Source: Oscillospiraceae bacterium (lineage in GTDB: Bacteria > Bacillota > Clostridia > Oscillospirales > Ruminococcaceae). Taken from it: a DNA stretch of 64,000 nucleotides. Positions 51,110 through 60,531 of the stretch are shown piece by piece. The stretch covers positions 83,941 to 147,940 of the forward strand of contig SFJO01000004.1 in NCBI GenBank assembly GCA_004555865.1, given 5' to 3'. A program made the position numbers and the translations under genes. The notes under the pieces are model-generated. The model was given only the letters and a program-made list of their open reading frames with translations, did not search any database and had not been told where the DNA came from. The number at the start of each line of letters is the position of its first letter. The first letter of the stretch is position 1.

Positions 51110-53776
51110 TTACTTGCGGGGGTTCTTGATGGCAGCCTGAGCGGCAGCCAGACGGGCGATGGGCACACGGAAGGGAGAGCAGGACACATAGTCCAGGCCA
51201 ACCTTGTGGCAGAACTCCACGCTGGAGGGGTCGCCGCCGTGCTCGCCGCAGATGCCCAGACCCAGATCGGGGCGGGTAGCGCGGCCATCGGCCACGGCCA
51301 TCTTGATCAGCTTGCCAACGCCGATCTGGTCCAGATGCTGGAACGGATCGCTCTCGTAGATCTTGGTGTCGTAGTAGGCATTCAGGAACTTGGCAGCGTC
51401 GTCACGGCTGAAGCCGAAGGTCATCTGGGTCAGGTCGTTGGTGCCGAAGCTGAAGAACTCAGCTTCCTTGGCGATCTCACCGGCGGTCAGAGCGGCACGG
51501 GGGATCTCGATCATGGTACCAACCTGGTACTTCATAGCCACACCGGCCTCAGCGATCAGCTTGTCAGCGGTAGCCACAACCACGTCCTTGACGTACTTCA
51601 GCTCCTTGACCTCGCCGACGAGAGGAATCATGATGTGAGGCGTGATCATCTTGCCGGTCTCGGCGGAAACCTTCAGAGCGGCCTTGATGACGGCGTTGGT
51701 CTGCATCTCGGCGATCTCGGGGTAGGTGACAGCCAGACGGCAGCCGCGGTGACCCATCATGGGGTTGAACTCATGCAGGCTCTCCACGATGTTGGTCAGC
51801 TCTTCGGCGCTCATGCCCATATCCTGAGCCAGCTCGGCAATGTCCTCAGCCTTGGTGGGCAGGAACTCATGCAGAGGGGGGTCCAGGTAACGGACGGTCA
51901 TGGGACGGTCGCCCATGATCCGGTACATGGCGGTGAAGTCGGCCTCCTGGTAAGGCTCAACCTTGGCCAGGGCCTTCTTGCGGTCCTCCACGGTGCGGGC
52001 GCAGATCATCTCACGCACGGCCTTGATGCGGTCGGCGGCGAAGAACATATGCTCGGTGCGGCACAGGCCGATGCCCTCAGCGCCCATGTTCACGGCGTTC
52101 TGAGCGTCGGTCGGGTTGTCGGCGTTGGTGAACACCTTCAGCTGGCGGGCAGCGTCAGCCCAGCCCATGAAGCGCTGCAGGTAGGGGTTCTCGGTGGCAG
52201 CCACGGTGGCAACCTGCTCGCCGTAGATGTTGCCGGTAGCGCCGTCGATGCTGATCCAGTCGCCCTCGGCGAACTTATGGCCGTTGATCTCGAAGGTCTT
52301 GGCCTCGTAATCGATCTTCACATCGTTGTCGTTGCCGCAGCCGGAAACGCAGCACACGCCCATGCCGCGGGCAACCACAGCGGCGTGGCTGGTCATGCCG
52401 CCGCGCACGGTCAGGATGCCCTGAGACACCTGCATGCCCACGATGTCCTCGGGGCTGGTCTCCAGACGGACCAGAACCACCTTGGGCATCTTGCCGCTCT
52501 TGACCATCTCCTCAGCCTCTTCGGCGGTGAAGACGATCTGGCCGCAGGCAGAACCGGGAGAAGCGGCCAGGCCCTTGCCGATGACCTCGGCAGCCTTCAG
52601 GGCAGCCGCGTCAAACTGGGGATGCAGCAGGGTATCCAGCTGCTTGGGCTCCACGCGCAGCACAGCCTCGCGCTCGTCGATCATGCCCTCGTCCACCAGG
52701 TCGATGGCGATCTTCAGAGCGGCCTGTGCGGTGCGCTTGCCGTTACGGGTCTGCAGCATGAACAGCTTGCCATCCTCGATGGTGAACTCCATGTCCTGCA
52801 TATCCTTGAAGTACTTCTCCAGACGGGTGGCGATCTCCTGGAACTGATCGTACACCTCGGGCATCTCCTCATGCAGCTTGCTGATGGGAGAAGGAGTACG
52901 GATGCCGGCCACGACGTCCTCGCCCTGGGCGTTGATCAGGTACTCGCCCATCAGCTGATGCTCGCCGGTTGCAGGGTTGCGGGTGAAGGCCACGCCGGTG
53001 CCGCTGCGCATACCGCTGTTGCCGAAGGCCATCTGCTGCACGTTGACGGCAGTGCCCCACTCGTAGGGGATCTCGTTCATCTTGCGGTAAACGTTGGCGC
53101 GGGGGTTGTCCCAGGAACGGAACACGGCCTTAACGGCGCCGATCAGCTGCTCCTTGGGGTCCTGGGGGAACTCAGAACCCTGCTTCTCCAGGTAGATGGC
53201 CTTGAACTGCTTGACCAGCTCCTTCAGGTCATCGGCGGTCAGCTCCACGTCCTGCTTCACGCCCTTGGCAGCCTTCATCTCGTCGATCTTCTCCTCGAAG
53301 AAGCTCTTGCCCAGCTCCATAACAACGTCGGAGTACATCTGGATGAAACGGCGGTAGCTGTCGTAAGCAAAGCGGGGGTTGCCGGTCTTCTTGGCCAGGC
53401 CCTCAACGGCCTCGTCGTTCAGGCCCAGGTTCAGGATGGTATCCATCATGCCGGGCATGGACTGGCGGGCGCCGGAGCGCACGGAAACCAGCAGGGGGTT
53501 GTTCACATCGCCGAAGGTTTTGCCGGTGATTTTCTCCAGGCCCTTGACGTGCTCGAAGATGTCGGCCTCGATCTCTGCGTTGATCTCGCGGCCATCGGCG
53601 TAGTACTGGGTGCAGGCCTCAGTGCTGATGGTGAAGCCCTGAGGAACAGGCATACCGGCGGCAGTCATCTCCGCCAGGCCGGCGCCCTTGCCGCCCAGAA
53701 TGTTCTTCATGGTGGTCAGGTCGCCATTGAAGGCCTTGCTGCCCTCATCGAAGTAGTAAAGGTACTTTTTGCTCAT
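51110..53776 (-). CDS. ppdK: Pyruvate, phosphate dikinase
   Basis: The 888-residue enzyme interconverts PEP, AMP and PPi with pyruvate, ATP and Pi. In order it shows the ATP-grasp start YFDEGSKAFNGDLTTMKNIL, VRSGARQSMPGMMDT, the phospho-His motif VRGGMTSHAAVVARGMGVCC near residue 450, GLCRTEHMFF, FFSFGTNDLTQMTFGFSRDD, and the barrel Cys in GICGEHGGDP near residue 830. Length is typical. The start at 53776 follows GGAGGT. It lets glycolysis run with PPi and is common in anaerobic Firmicutes. An extended -10 TGCTATAAT lies at 53857-53865 on the minus strand. It is monocistronic. Confidence 0.97.
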   Translation of the reverse strand: MSKKYLYYFDEGSKAFNGDLTTMKNILGGKGAGLAEMTAAGMPVPQGFTISTEACTQYYADGREINAEIEADIFEHVKGLEKITGKTFGDVNNPLLVSVRSGARQSMPGMMDTILNLGLNDEAVEGLAKKTGNPRFAYDSYRRFIQMYSDVVMELGKSFFEEKIDEMKAAKGVKQDVELTADDLKELVKQFKAIYLEKQGSEFPQDPKEQLIGAVKAVFRSWDNPRANVYRKMNEIPYEWGTAVNVQQMAFGNSGMRSGTGVAFTRNPATGEHQLMGEYLINAQGEDVVAGIRTPSPISKLHEEMPEVYDQFQEIATRLEKYFKDMQDMEFTIEDGKLFMLQTRNGKRTAQAALKIAIDLVDEGMIDEREAVLRVEPKQLDTLLHPQFDAAALKAAEVIGKGLAASPGSACGQIVFTAEEAEEMVKSGKMPKVVLVRLETSPEDIVGMQVSQGILTVRGGMTSHAAVVARGMGVCCVSGCGNDNDVKIDYEAKTFEINGHKFAEGDWISIDGATGNIYGEQVATVAATENPYLQRFMGWADAARQLKVFTNADNPTDAQNAVNMGAEGIGLCRTEHMFFAADRIKAVREMICARTVEDRKKALAKVEPYQEADFTAMYRIMGDRPMTVRYLDPPLHEFLPTKAEDIAELAQDMGMSAEELTNIVESLHEFNPMMGHRGCRLAVTYPEIAEMQTNAVIKAALKVSAETGKMITPHIMIPLVGEVKELKYVKDVVVATADKLIAEAGVAMKYQVGTMIEIPRAALTAGEIAKEAEFFSFGTNDLTQMTFGFSRDDAAKFLNAYYDTKIYESDPFQHLDQIGVGKLIKMAVADGRATRPDLGLGICGEHGGDPSSVEFCHKVGLDYVSCSPFRVPIARLAAAQAAIKNPRK

Positions 53777-54169
53777 TGCGTTACCTCCAACAGAAATTAG
53801 CATCCCGCAGGGGCCGCAGCCCCCGCCACATCGGGGGTGTGGCCCGATACCTGATTATTATAGCAGAAACATCGGCTCCCTGCTAGAGCTTTTTGTGGAT
53901 TTTCCATGCATTTGCTGGTGTTTTTCGCCCAAATTCTCTTGCAAAATGCGCAAAATTCGATACAATTATAATGGGTTAGGATTTCATTTGAGGGCTTTGC
54001 ATCAAACGCACATCCTACCTCCTCATCGCAGCGATCAGGCCGGTGCAGCGCTTGCAGCGGCCCTAAGTTTGTGTCTGAAATGCCGGGCGGCCAGCCGGCG
54101 GCCCCGCTGCGGGCACGCTGCGTCGGCGCCGGTTCAATACTGCTTTATAACAGAAAAGGAGTCATCGCC
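53777..54169. promoter_or_regulatory. Divergent ppdK / acetyltransferase promoter region
   Basis: Leftward: extended -10 TGCTATAAT for ppdK (TATAAT at 53857-53862, minus strand). Rightward: TTGCAA (53939-53944) with TACAAT (53961-53966) at 16 bases, and an overlapping TATAAT (53967-53972). The remaining 200 bases before the ATG at 54170 carry no recognised element apart from the ribosome site AAAAGGAG. Confidence 0.6.
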
Positions 54170-54934
54170 ATGTCCATGTCCAGTGTCGAGGCCTTCGCCG
54201 CTGCCCAGGCCAAATACGCCCAGACCTTTGAGACGCATTTGGAAAACGGAGTCAACTTCATCTCCCGGGATGTTTACATCGAGCCGGGGGTGGTCATCGC
54301 GCCGGGGGCCACCATCCTGCCCGGCACCATTCTGCGGGGCGCCACCGTCATCGAGGCGGGGTGCGTGGTAGGCCCCAACAGCCTGCTGGAGAACACCACC
54401 CTGGGCGAGGGCAGCACCTTCAACGCCAGCCAGGCCTATGACAGCCAGCTGGGCCCCCACTCCAAGATCGGCCCCTTCACCCACATCCGGGCGGGTACGG
54501 TCACCGGCTACGGCGTGCACCTGGGCGCCTATGTGGAGACCAAGAACTCCACCATGGACGACGGCACCACCGTGAGCCACCTGACCTACATCGGCGACTC
54601 CGACGTGGGCAAGGGCTGCAACTTCGGCTGCGGCACCGTCACCAGCAACTACGACGGCCAGGGCAAATACCGCTGCACCATCGGCGACTACGCCTTCATC
54701 GGCTGCAACACCAACCTGATCGCCCCCGTGAAGGTGGGCGACGGGGCCTACACCGCCGCGGGCAGCACCATCACCGGCGACGTGCCCGCCGGGGCGCTGG
54801 GCATTGCCCGCGAGCGCCAGAGCAACAAGGAGGGCTGGGCCGAACCCCGGCTGGCGGCCTATGTGAAAAAGCAGCAGAAAAAGATGGCCGACGCCAAAGC
54901 GGCCGACGAAGCTGCCAACGGGGAGAAGGGCTGA
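54170..54934 (+). CDS. Stand-alone GlmU-like left-handed beta-helix acetyltransferase
   Basis: The 254-residue protein corresponds to the C-terminal half of GlmU only. It starts ENGVNFISRDVYIEPGVVIA and continues through hexapeptide turns with KIGPFTHIRAGT, VETKNSTMDDGTTVSHLTYI, GDSDVGKGCNFGCGTVTSNY and GIARERQ-NK. These are the residues that bind acetyl-CoA and glucosamine 1-phosphate. The N-terminal uridylyltransferase domain is absent and is replaced by about 25 unrelated residues. The neighbour order with pth and mfd is that of glmU in other Firmicutes, where prs usually intervenes. The uridylyl step would need a separate enzyme. Confidence 0.85.
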   Translation: MSMSSVEAFAAAQAKYAQTFETHLENGVNFISRDVYIEPGVVIAPGATILPGTILRGATVIEAGCVVGPNSLLENTTLGEGSTFNASQAYDSQLGPHSKIGPFTHIRAGTVTGYGVHLGAYVETKNSTMDDGTTVSHLTYIGDSDVGKGCNFGCGTVTSNYDGQGKYRCTIGDYAFIGCNTNLIAPVKVGDGAYTAAGSTITGDVPAGALGIARERQSNKEGWAEPRLAAYVKKQQKKMADAKAADEAANGEKG

Positions 54935-55161
54935 GTTTTTCCCGGCCGAGCCGCTTGTTCCGCTTTTTGAATGCGGGGCTGCCCATTCCGGAAGGCTCCG
55001 CCCCAACTTCAGTACACCGGGCTGCCGCCCACCCATTTCCGGGCGACTGCGGCGGCCCGTTTTTTCACCCCGAACACCAATCTCTTCCATGATAAGGCAA
55101 GCCCGCATCCTCCCAAGTGCCGCTGCGGCGCTGCCATAAAGTAAAAAGGACGATCAACGCT

Positions 55162-55761
55162 ATGCTGTTTCAGAAAAAGGCCGCCGACAGCGGCGACACC
55201 TGGCTCATTGTGGGGCTGGGCAACCCGGAAAAGAAATACGATGGCACCCGCCACAACGTGGGCTTTGAAACCCTGGATCACCTGGCCGAGTGCTGGAACA
55301 TCCAGCCGGTGAAGGCCAAGTTTCAGGGGCTGTGGGGCCAGGGCACCGTGGATGGCCGCAAGGTGGTGCTGCTCAAGCCTTTGACCTACATGAACCTGTC
55401 CGGCCAGAGCGTGGGAGCTGCCGCCCAGTTCTTCAAGATCCCGCCCCAGCGGGTCATCGTTCTGTGCGACGATGTGGATCAGGCGGCCGGGCATATGCGC
55501 ATCCGGCCCCAGGGCTCGGCCGGCGGCCACAATGGCCTGAAGGACATCATCGCCCATCTGGGCAGTCAGGAGTTCATTCGGGTGCGCATGGGCGTGGGCC
55601 GCAAGCCCCGCCCGGACTACGACCTGGCCGACTGGGTGCTGGGCAAGCCCGCCGCCGAGGACCGCAAGGCCATCGACGCCCGCTACCCGGACGCCGAGGC
55701 AGCCTGCCGCCTGCTGATGGCCGGCAAGCTGGCCGAGGCGCAGAATAAGTACAACCACTGA
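55162..55761 (+). CDS. pth: Peptidyl-tRNA hydrolase
   Basis: The 199-residue enzyme releases peptides from tRNAs that fall off the ribosome. Motifs are WLIVGLGNPEKKYDGTRHNV with the catalytic His, KPLTYMNLSGQSV, VLCDDVD and GSAGGHNGLKDIIAHLGSQE followed by RVRMGVGRKP. The start gives a 13-residue extension before the first strand, normal for the lineage. AAAAAGGA serves as ribosome site. It lies between the GlmU-like gene and mfd as in many Firmicutes. Confidence 0.97.
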   Translation: MLFQKKAADSGDTWLIVGLGNPEKKYDGTRHNVGFETLDHLAECWNIQPVKAKFQGLWGQGTVDGRKVVLLKPLTYMNLSGQSVGAAAQFFKIPPQRVIVLCDDVDQAAGHMRIRPQGSAGGHNGLKDIIAHLGSQEFIRVRMGVGRKPRPDYDLADWVLGKPAAEDRKAIDARYPDAEAACRLLMAGKLAEAQNKYNH

Positions 55762-55782
55762 GTGGTTCCGATGCCGCGGCGG

Positions 55783-55806
55783 CAAAGCCTTCCCCGCGAG
55801 GGAAGC
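55783..55806. repeat. Dispersed palindromic repeat, copy 9
   Basis: AAAGCCTTCCCCGCGAGGGAAG, a degenerate copy in the pth-mfd gap. Confidence 0.5.
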
Positions 55807-55861
55807 AAAAAAACACGGCGGCCCCTCGCCGTTCATCCCACCACGAAAGGAGCATAGACCC

Positions 55862-58800
55862 ATGCCTGTTCTGTCTGATCCCTTTGCCTCCCTGTTCTCC
55901 TCCACGGCGGAATTCGCCCGGCTGGAGGAGGGGCTGTCCGGCCCCGGGGTCACGGCGCTGTTCGGCCTGCCGCCCGCCGGGCGCATGGCGCTGGCCGTGC
56001 AGCTCAGCCGCCGACTGGGCCGCCCCCTGTGCGTGGTAACCGCCGGTGAGGCCGAGGCCAGCCGTGCCGCGGCCGATCTGCAGGCGCTGGGGCTTTCGGC
56101 GGCGGTGTTCCCCGCGCGGGACCTGCTGCTGCGCCCCATTGAGGGCGCGGGCCGGGAATACGAATACCGCCGGCTGGCCGTGCTGGGCGGGCTGGTGGGC
56201 AGCCGGGTGGACGCGGTGTGCGTGCCCGCCGAGGGGCTGCTGCAGTTCACCGTACCCAAGGCCGAGTTCTGCGCCAACACCCTCACGCTGAAGCCCGGCA
56301 TGGAGATTCCCCAAAAGCAGCTGGCCGCCCGGCTGTTCGGCGCGGGCTATGTCCGGCGCGACCGGGTGGAAGGCCCCGGCCAGTTCAGCGTGCGCGGCGG
56401 CATTCTGGACCTGTATCCGCCGGACCGGGACGCCCCCGCCCGGCTGGAATTCTGGGGGGACGAGATCGACACCATCCACGCCTTCGACCTGCTCACCCAG
56501 CGCCGGGGCGACGCGCTGGAAAAGGTCTACCTCTCTCCGGCCCGGGAGGTGCTGTTCGGCGATGCGGCCGCCACGGCCCAGGCCCTGCGAGACTGGCTGA
56601 ACGGCTTCAAGGGCAAAAAGAAGGCGGCGCTGGCCGCCGCCATGGCCCCGGAGCTGGAGCAGCTGGACGCCGGGCTTGTGCCTGAAAATCTGGACAAATA
56701 CCTGCCGGTGCGCTACCCGCACCCCGCCACGCTGCTGGATTATTTTGAGGATCCGCTTCTGATTTTGGAGGCCCCCGGCGACATCGCCGAGGCCCAGCGG
56801 GCCACCCGCTTCCGCCGTCAGGAGGAACAGAAGGGCCTGCTGGAGGCCGGGGTTCTGGCCCCCGGGCTGGACGGGTACTATCTGGATCTGGACTGGCTGT
56901 ATGTACAGGCCGGGCGCTGCCGCACATTGGTGGGGGACAACTTTACCCGCAGCCTGCCCGACCTGAAGCTGAAGGCCCTGGTGGACGTATCCTGCCACGC
57001 GCTGCCCAGCTGGAACGGCGAGGTGCCCGCCCTGTTGGAGGATCTGGAGCCGCTGCTGAAACAGGGCTACTGCGCCGCCGTTCTGGCCGGCACCCAGCGC
57101 GCCGCCGACGGCCTGGCCAAGGATCTGGCCAACCGCGGCCTGAAGGCCACCGCCAATCCCCAGGTTCTGCCCAGCCCCGGCACGGTGTGGGTGCTGCCCG
57201 GCCATCTCACCAGCGGCGTGCAGTTCCCCTTTGCCCGGCTGGCCCTCATCACCGGGCGGCGGCAGGGCACCAGCGGCGACAAAGCCAAGCAGAAGGCCAA
57301 AAAGAACAGGGATGCGCTGGCCAGCTTGTCGGACATTCAGCCCGGCGACTACGTGGTGCACCAGAACCACGGCATCGGCGTATACAAGGGCATTCAGCGG
57401 CTGGAGGTGCAGGGCGTTCATAAGGACTACCTGACCATTCAGTACGACAAGGGCGACAGCCTGTTTGTGCCCGTCACCCAGCTGGACCTGCTGAGCCGCT
57501 ACACCGCCCCCGGCGATGAGGAGAAGGTCAAGCTCTCCCGCCTGGGCAGTGACGTGTGGGTGCGCACCCGCACCCGGGTGAAAAAGGCCACCGAGGCCAT
57601 CGCCCAGGAGTTGGTGCAGCTGTACGCCCGCCGCCGCCAGGCCCGGGGCTTTGCCTTTCCCGAGGACAACGACTGGCAGCGGGATTTTGAGACCCGCTTT
57701 GATTACGACGAGACCGATGACCAGCTCACCGCCGCGGCCGAGATCAAAAAGGATATGGAGCAGCCCTGGCCCATGGACCGGCTGCTGTGCGGCGACGTGG
57801 GCGTGGGCAAAACCGAGGTGGCCCTGCGGGCGGCCTTCAAGTGCGTGATGGGCGGCAAGCAGTGCGCCATTCTGGCCCCCACCACTCTGCTGGCCTGGCA
57901 GCACTACAACACCGCGCTGGCCCGCATGGAGCCGTTCCAGTTCCGCATCGGCCTGCTCAGCCGGTTCCGCAGCGCCAAGCAGCAGAAGGCCGACCTGGCC
58001 GACCTGGCCAAGGGCAGCATGGACGTGATCGTGGGCACCCACCGGCTGCTGAGCAGCGACGTTCACTTTAAGGATCTGGGCCTGGTCATCATCGACGAGG
58101 AGCAGCGCTTCGGCGTCAAGCACAAAGAGAAGCTGAAGGAGGCCTTTGTGGGGGTGGATATGCTCACCCTGTCGGCCACCCCCATTCCCCGCACCCTGAA
58201 CATGGCCATGAGCGGCATCCGGGATATGTCCACCATTGAGGAGCCGCCCACCGAGCGCCAGCCCATCGAGACCTATGTGCTGGAGTACGACGCGGGCATC
58301 GTGGGCGAGGCCATCCGCAAGGAGCTGGCCCGGGGCGGGCAGGTGTACTACCTGCACAACCGGGTGGAAAGCCTGGATGCCGCCGCCGCCCGAGTGGCCG
58401 CCATGGCCCCCGGGGCCCGGGTGGCCACCGCCCACGGCAAAATGGGGGAGGAGGCCCTCTCCAAGGTCTGGCAGCAGCTGCTGGACGGCGAGATCGACGT
58501 GCTGGTATGCACCACCCTCATCGAAACCGGCGTGGACGTGCGCAACTGCAACACCCTGATCATTGAGGACGCCGACCGGATGGGCCTGGCCCAGCTGTAC
58601 CAGATCCGGGGCCGGGTGGGCCGCTCGGGCCGCAAGGCCTACGCCTACTTCACCTTCCGGCGGGACAAGGTGCTCACCGACCTGGCCGCCAAGCGGCTTT
58701 CCGCCATCCGGGAGTTCACCAGCTTCGGCTCGGGCTTCCGCATCGCCATGCGGGATTTGCAGATCCGCGGCGCGGGCAACCTGCTGGGCCAAAGCCAGCA

Positions 58801-59338
58801 CGGCCACATGGAGGCCGTGGGCTACGACCTGTACGTCAAGCTGCTGAATCAGGCCGTGGCCGCCGCCAAGGGCGAGGAGATCGCCCCGGATAAGAGCGAC
58901 TGCCTCATCGACATCTCGGTGGACGCCTACATTCCCGAGGGGTTCATCCCGGATGCGGCGGGCCGCATCGAGGCCTACAAGCGCATTGCCGCCATCCAGA
59001 CGCCCGAGGACGCGGGCGACGTGCTGGATGAGCTGATCGACCGGTACGGCGACGTGCCCGACTGCGTGGCCGGCCTGGTGGATGTAAGCCTGGTGCGCGT
59101 CACCGCCGCCCGGGCCAAAGTGTACGAGATCGACCAGAAGGGCGACACCCTGCTGCTGTATTCGGACGACCTGAACCCCCTCAAGCTGCAAAGCGTGTTT
59201 GAAAAACTGGGCAAGCGCATCAACCTGAGCGCCACCGCCAAGCCCTGCCTGACGGTGCGGGTGCGCCCCGACGAAAAGCCGCTGGACGTGCTGCGCATGA
59301 CGCTGGAAGAGCTGGACCCCGGCAAGGCCGGGGCCTGA
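55862..59338 (+). CDS. mfd: Transcription-repair coupling factor
   Basis: The 1158-residue ATPase releases stalled RNA polymerase and recruits UvrA. In order it has the UvrB-like N-terminal module (FGLPPAGRMALAVQLSRRLG, RLAVLGGLV), the polymerase-binding domain with GDYVVHQNHGIGVYKGIQRL, and the RecG-like helicase. The helicase shows Walker A LLCGDVGVGKTEVALRAAFK, the DEEQ box IIDEEQRFGVKHKEKLK, SATPIPRTLNMAM, and motif VI IRGRVGRSGRKAYAYF. The C-terminal TRCF domain (GDPV-type, YIPEGFIPDAAGRIEAYKRI) ends the protein. Length is standard. The ribosome site is AAAGGAG. Confidence 0.98.
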   Translation: MPVLSDPFASLFSSTAEFARLEEGLSGPGVTALFGLPPAGRMALAVQLSRRLGRPLCVVTAGEAEASRAAADLQALGLSAAVFPARDLLLRPIEGAGREYEYRRLAVLGGLVGSRVDAVCVPAEGLLQFTVPKAEFCANTLTLKPGMEIPQKQLAARLFGAGYVRRDRVEGPGQFSVRGGILDLYPPDRDAPARLEFWGDEIDTIHAFDLLTQRRGDALEKVYLSPAREVLFGDAAATAQALRDWLNGFKGKKKAALAAAMAPELEQLDAGLVPENLDKYLPVRYPHPATLLDYFEDPLLILEAPGDIAEAQRATRFRRQEEQKGLLEAGVLAPGLDGYYLDLDWLYVQAGRCRTLVGDNFTRSLPDLKLKALVDVSCHALPSWNGEVPALLEDLEPLLKQGYCAAVLAGTQRAADGLAKDLANRGLKATANPQVLPSPGTVWVLPGHLTSGVQFPFARLALITGRRQGTSGDKAKQKAKKNRDALASLSDIQPGDYVVHQNHGIGVYKGIQRLEVQGVHKDYLTIQYDKGDSLFVPVTQLDLLSRYTAPGDEEKVKLSRLGSDVWVRTRTRVKKATEAIAQELVQLYARRRQARGFAFPEDNDWQRDFETRFDYDETDDQLTAAAEIKKDMEQPWPMDRLLCGDVGVGKTEVALRAAFKCVMGGKQCAILAPTTLLAWQHYNTALARMEPFQFRIGLLSRFRSAKQQKADLADLAKGSMDVIVGTHRLLSSDVHFKDLGLVIIDEEQRFGVKHKEKLKEAFVGVDMLTLSATPIPRTLNMAMSGIRDMSTIEEPPTERQPIETYVLEYDAGIVGEAIRKELARGGQVYYLHNRVESLDAAAARVAAMAPGARVATAHGKMGEEALSKVWQQLLDGEIDVLVCTTLIETGVDVRNCNTLIIEDADRMGLAQLYQIRGRVGRSGRKAYAYFTFRRDKVLTDLAAKRLSAIREFTSFGSGFRIAMRDLQIRGAGNLLGQSQHGHMEAVGYDLYVKLLNQAVAAAKGEEIAPDKSDCLIDISVDAYIPEGFIPDAAGRIEAYKRIAAIQTPEDAGDVLDELIDRYGDVPDCVAGLVDVSLVRVTAARAKVYEIDQKGDTLLLYSDDLNPLKLQSVFEKLGKRINLSATAKPCLTVRVRPDEKPLDVLRMTLEELDPGKAGA

Positions 59339-59342
59339 ACCG

Positions 59343-59389
59343 CGCCGGGTTTTCCACAAGTTGTGGTAAAAAATGTGGAAAACCCGGCG
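59343..59389 (+). terminator. Hairpin terminator after mfd
   Basis: CGCCGGGTTTTCCACA (59343-59358) pairs perfectly with TGTGGAAAACCCGGCG (59374-59389), followed by GTGTTTTC. The T run is weak. Confidence 0.65.
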
Positions 59390-59470
59390 GTGTTTTCACA
59401 AATCCGCCTTATTCCTCTGCTATTCTGTGGGCAGTGATTTCCCATCATCTGCTATAAGGAGAAAATACCC

Positions 59471-60520
59471 ATGAAAAAACGCATCGCCGCCCTGGCGGCC
59501 TGCCTGGCGCTGGCCCTTACCGCCTGCGGCCAGCAAAAACAAGCCCCCGCCACCGTGGGCACCATCGGCTCCGTGGACATTCCCGGCGGGGTGTACCAGC
59601 TGGCCCAGTTCAGCGCCTACGCCGAGGCCGACAGCCTCACCAGCGAGGACAACGTGCTCAAGGCCAAGCTGAATATGGACGGCGAGACCGTCACCGGCAA
59701 GGCCTACATTGCCGCCAAAACGCTGGAGGCGCTGGAGCGCTACGCCGCCGTGACCACCCGCTTTGACGAGCTGGGCGGCGCCCTCACCGAGGACGAGCTG
59801 ACCCAGGCCCAGACCCAGACCGACAACACCTGGGCCAGTTACAGTGACCTGTACGAGAAGAACGGCATCGACCAGGAAAGCCTGCTGGCCTACACCCAGG
59901 CCAGCTACAAGGCCAGCGACCTGCTGGAGATGCTGTACGGCGAAACCGGCGCCGAGCCGGTGAGCGACGAACAGCTCACCGCCTTTCTGGCCCAGAACAG
60001 CGCCGAGGGCCGGGGCGCGCTGCTGCCCATGGCCGACACCGCCAATGGTTCCTTCCCCGGCAGCGACGACATCGCCCAGATCAAGGCCGCGGCCGAACAG
60101 CTGAAAACCGATGTGGAAAACGGCGACACGCTGGAGGCTGCCGCCGCCAAGGCCCTGCCGGGGGTGCTGTCGCTGCTGGGCACCACCTACACCGACGGAA
60201 TGCTGGGCCGGTACGTGGGCAGCTACACCTTCCTGGCTTCGGATCTGGACTATTACGGCGACACAGTGAAGAGCGCCATTCTGGGCGCTCAGCCCGGCCA
60301 GGTGACGGCGGTGGAGATGGGCCTGAGCATGATGGTGTTCCAGGCCGGTGAAAAGCCCACCGCCCAGGGCCTGACCGCCAACGACCGCCGGGCCGCCCTG
60401 GCCGAGATGAAGGGGGACGAGCTGGATGAGCAGCTGGCCCAGCTGGGCGCACAGCTGACCCACAGCCTGGACGAGAGCGCCATGAAGTACTACAACCCCA
60501 AAAACATTGCCGTAAACTGA
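59471..60520 (+). CDS. SurA/PrsA-like lipoprotein without a parvulin domain
   Basis: The 349-residue product has a lipoprotein signal (RIAALAACLALALTAC, Cys19) and a mature part that is mostly helical, with an N-terminal VGTIGSVDIPGGVYQLAQFS like the SurA_N/PrsA chaperone module. No parvulin active-site block (the GGDLG-type core) is visible, so isomerase activity is doubtful. It probably acts as an extracytoplasmic folding helper. It follows mfd by 132 bases and is followed after 11 bases by the LOG gene, so those two are cotranscribed. Confidence 0.7.
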   Translation: MKKRIAALAACLALALTACGQQKQAPATVGTIGSVDIPGGVYQLAQFSAYAEADSLTSEDNVLKAKLNMDGETVTGKAYIAAKTLEALERYAAVTTRFDELGGALTEDELTQAQTQTDNTWASYSDLYEKNGIDQESLLAYTQASYKASDLLEMLYGETGAEPVSDEQLTAFLAQNSAEGRGALLPMADTANGSFPGSDDIAQIKAAAEQLKTDVENGDTLEAAAAKALPGVLSLLGTTYTDGMLGRYVGSYTFLASDLDYYGDTVKSAILGAQPGQVTAVEMGLSMMVFQAGEKPTAQGLTANDRRAALAEMKGDELDEQLAQLGAQLTHSLDESAMKYYNPKNIAVN

Positions 60521-60531
60521 GAGGGACCTGC

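Noticed and set aside
59343..59389. Two DnaA-box-like 9-mers (TTTTCCACA) facing each other after mfd
   Set aside because: They form the arms of a hairpin directly after a stop codon, which is better explained as a terminator. The same 8-mer pair recurs after pxpC at 2924-2954. No dnaA, dnaN or AT-rich unwinding region is present.
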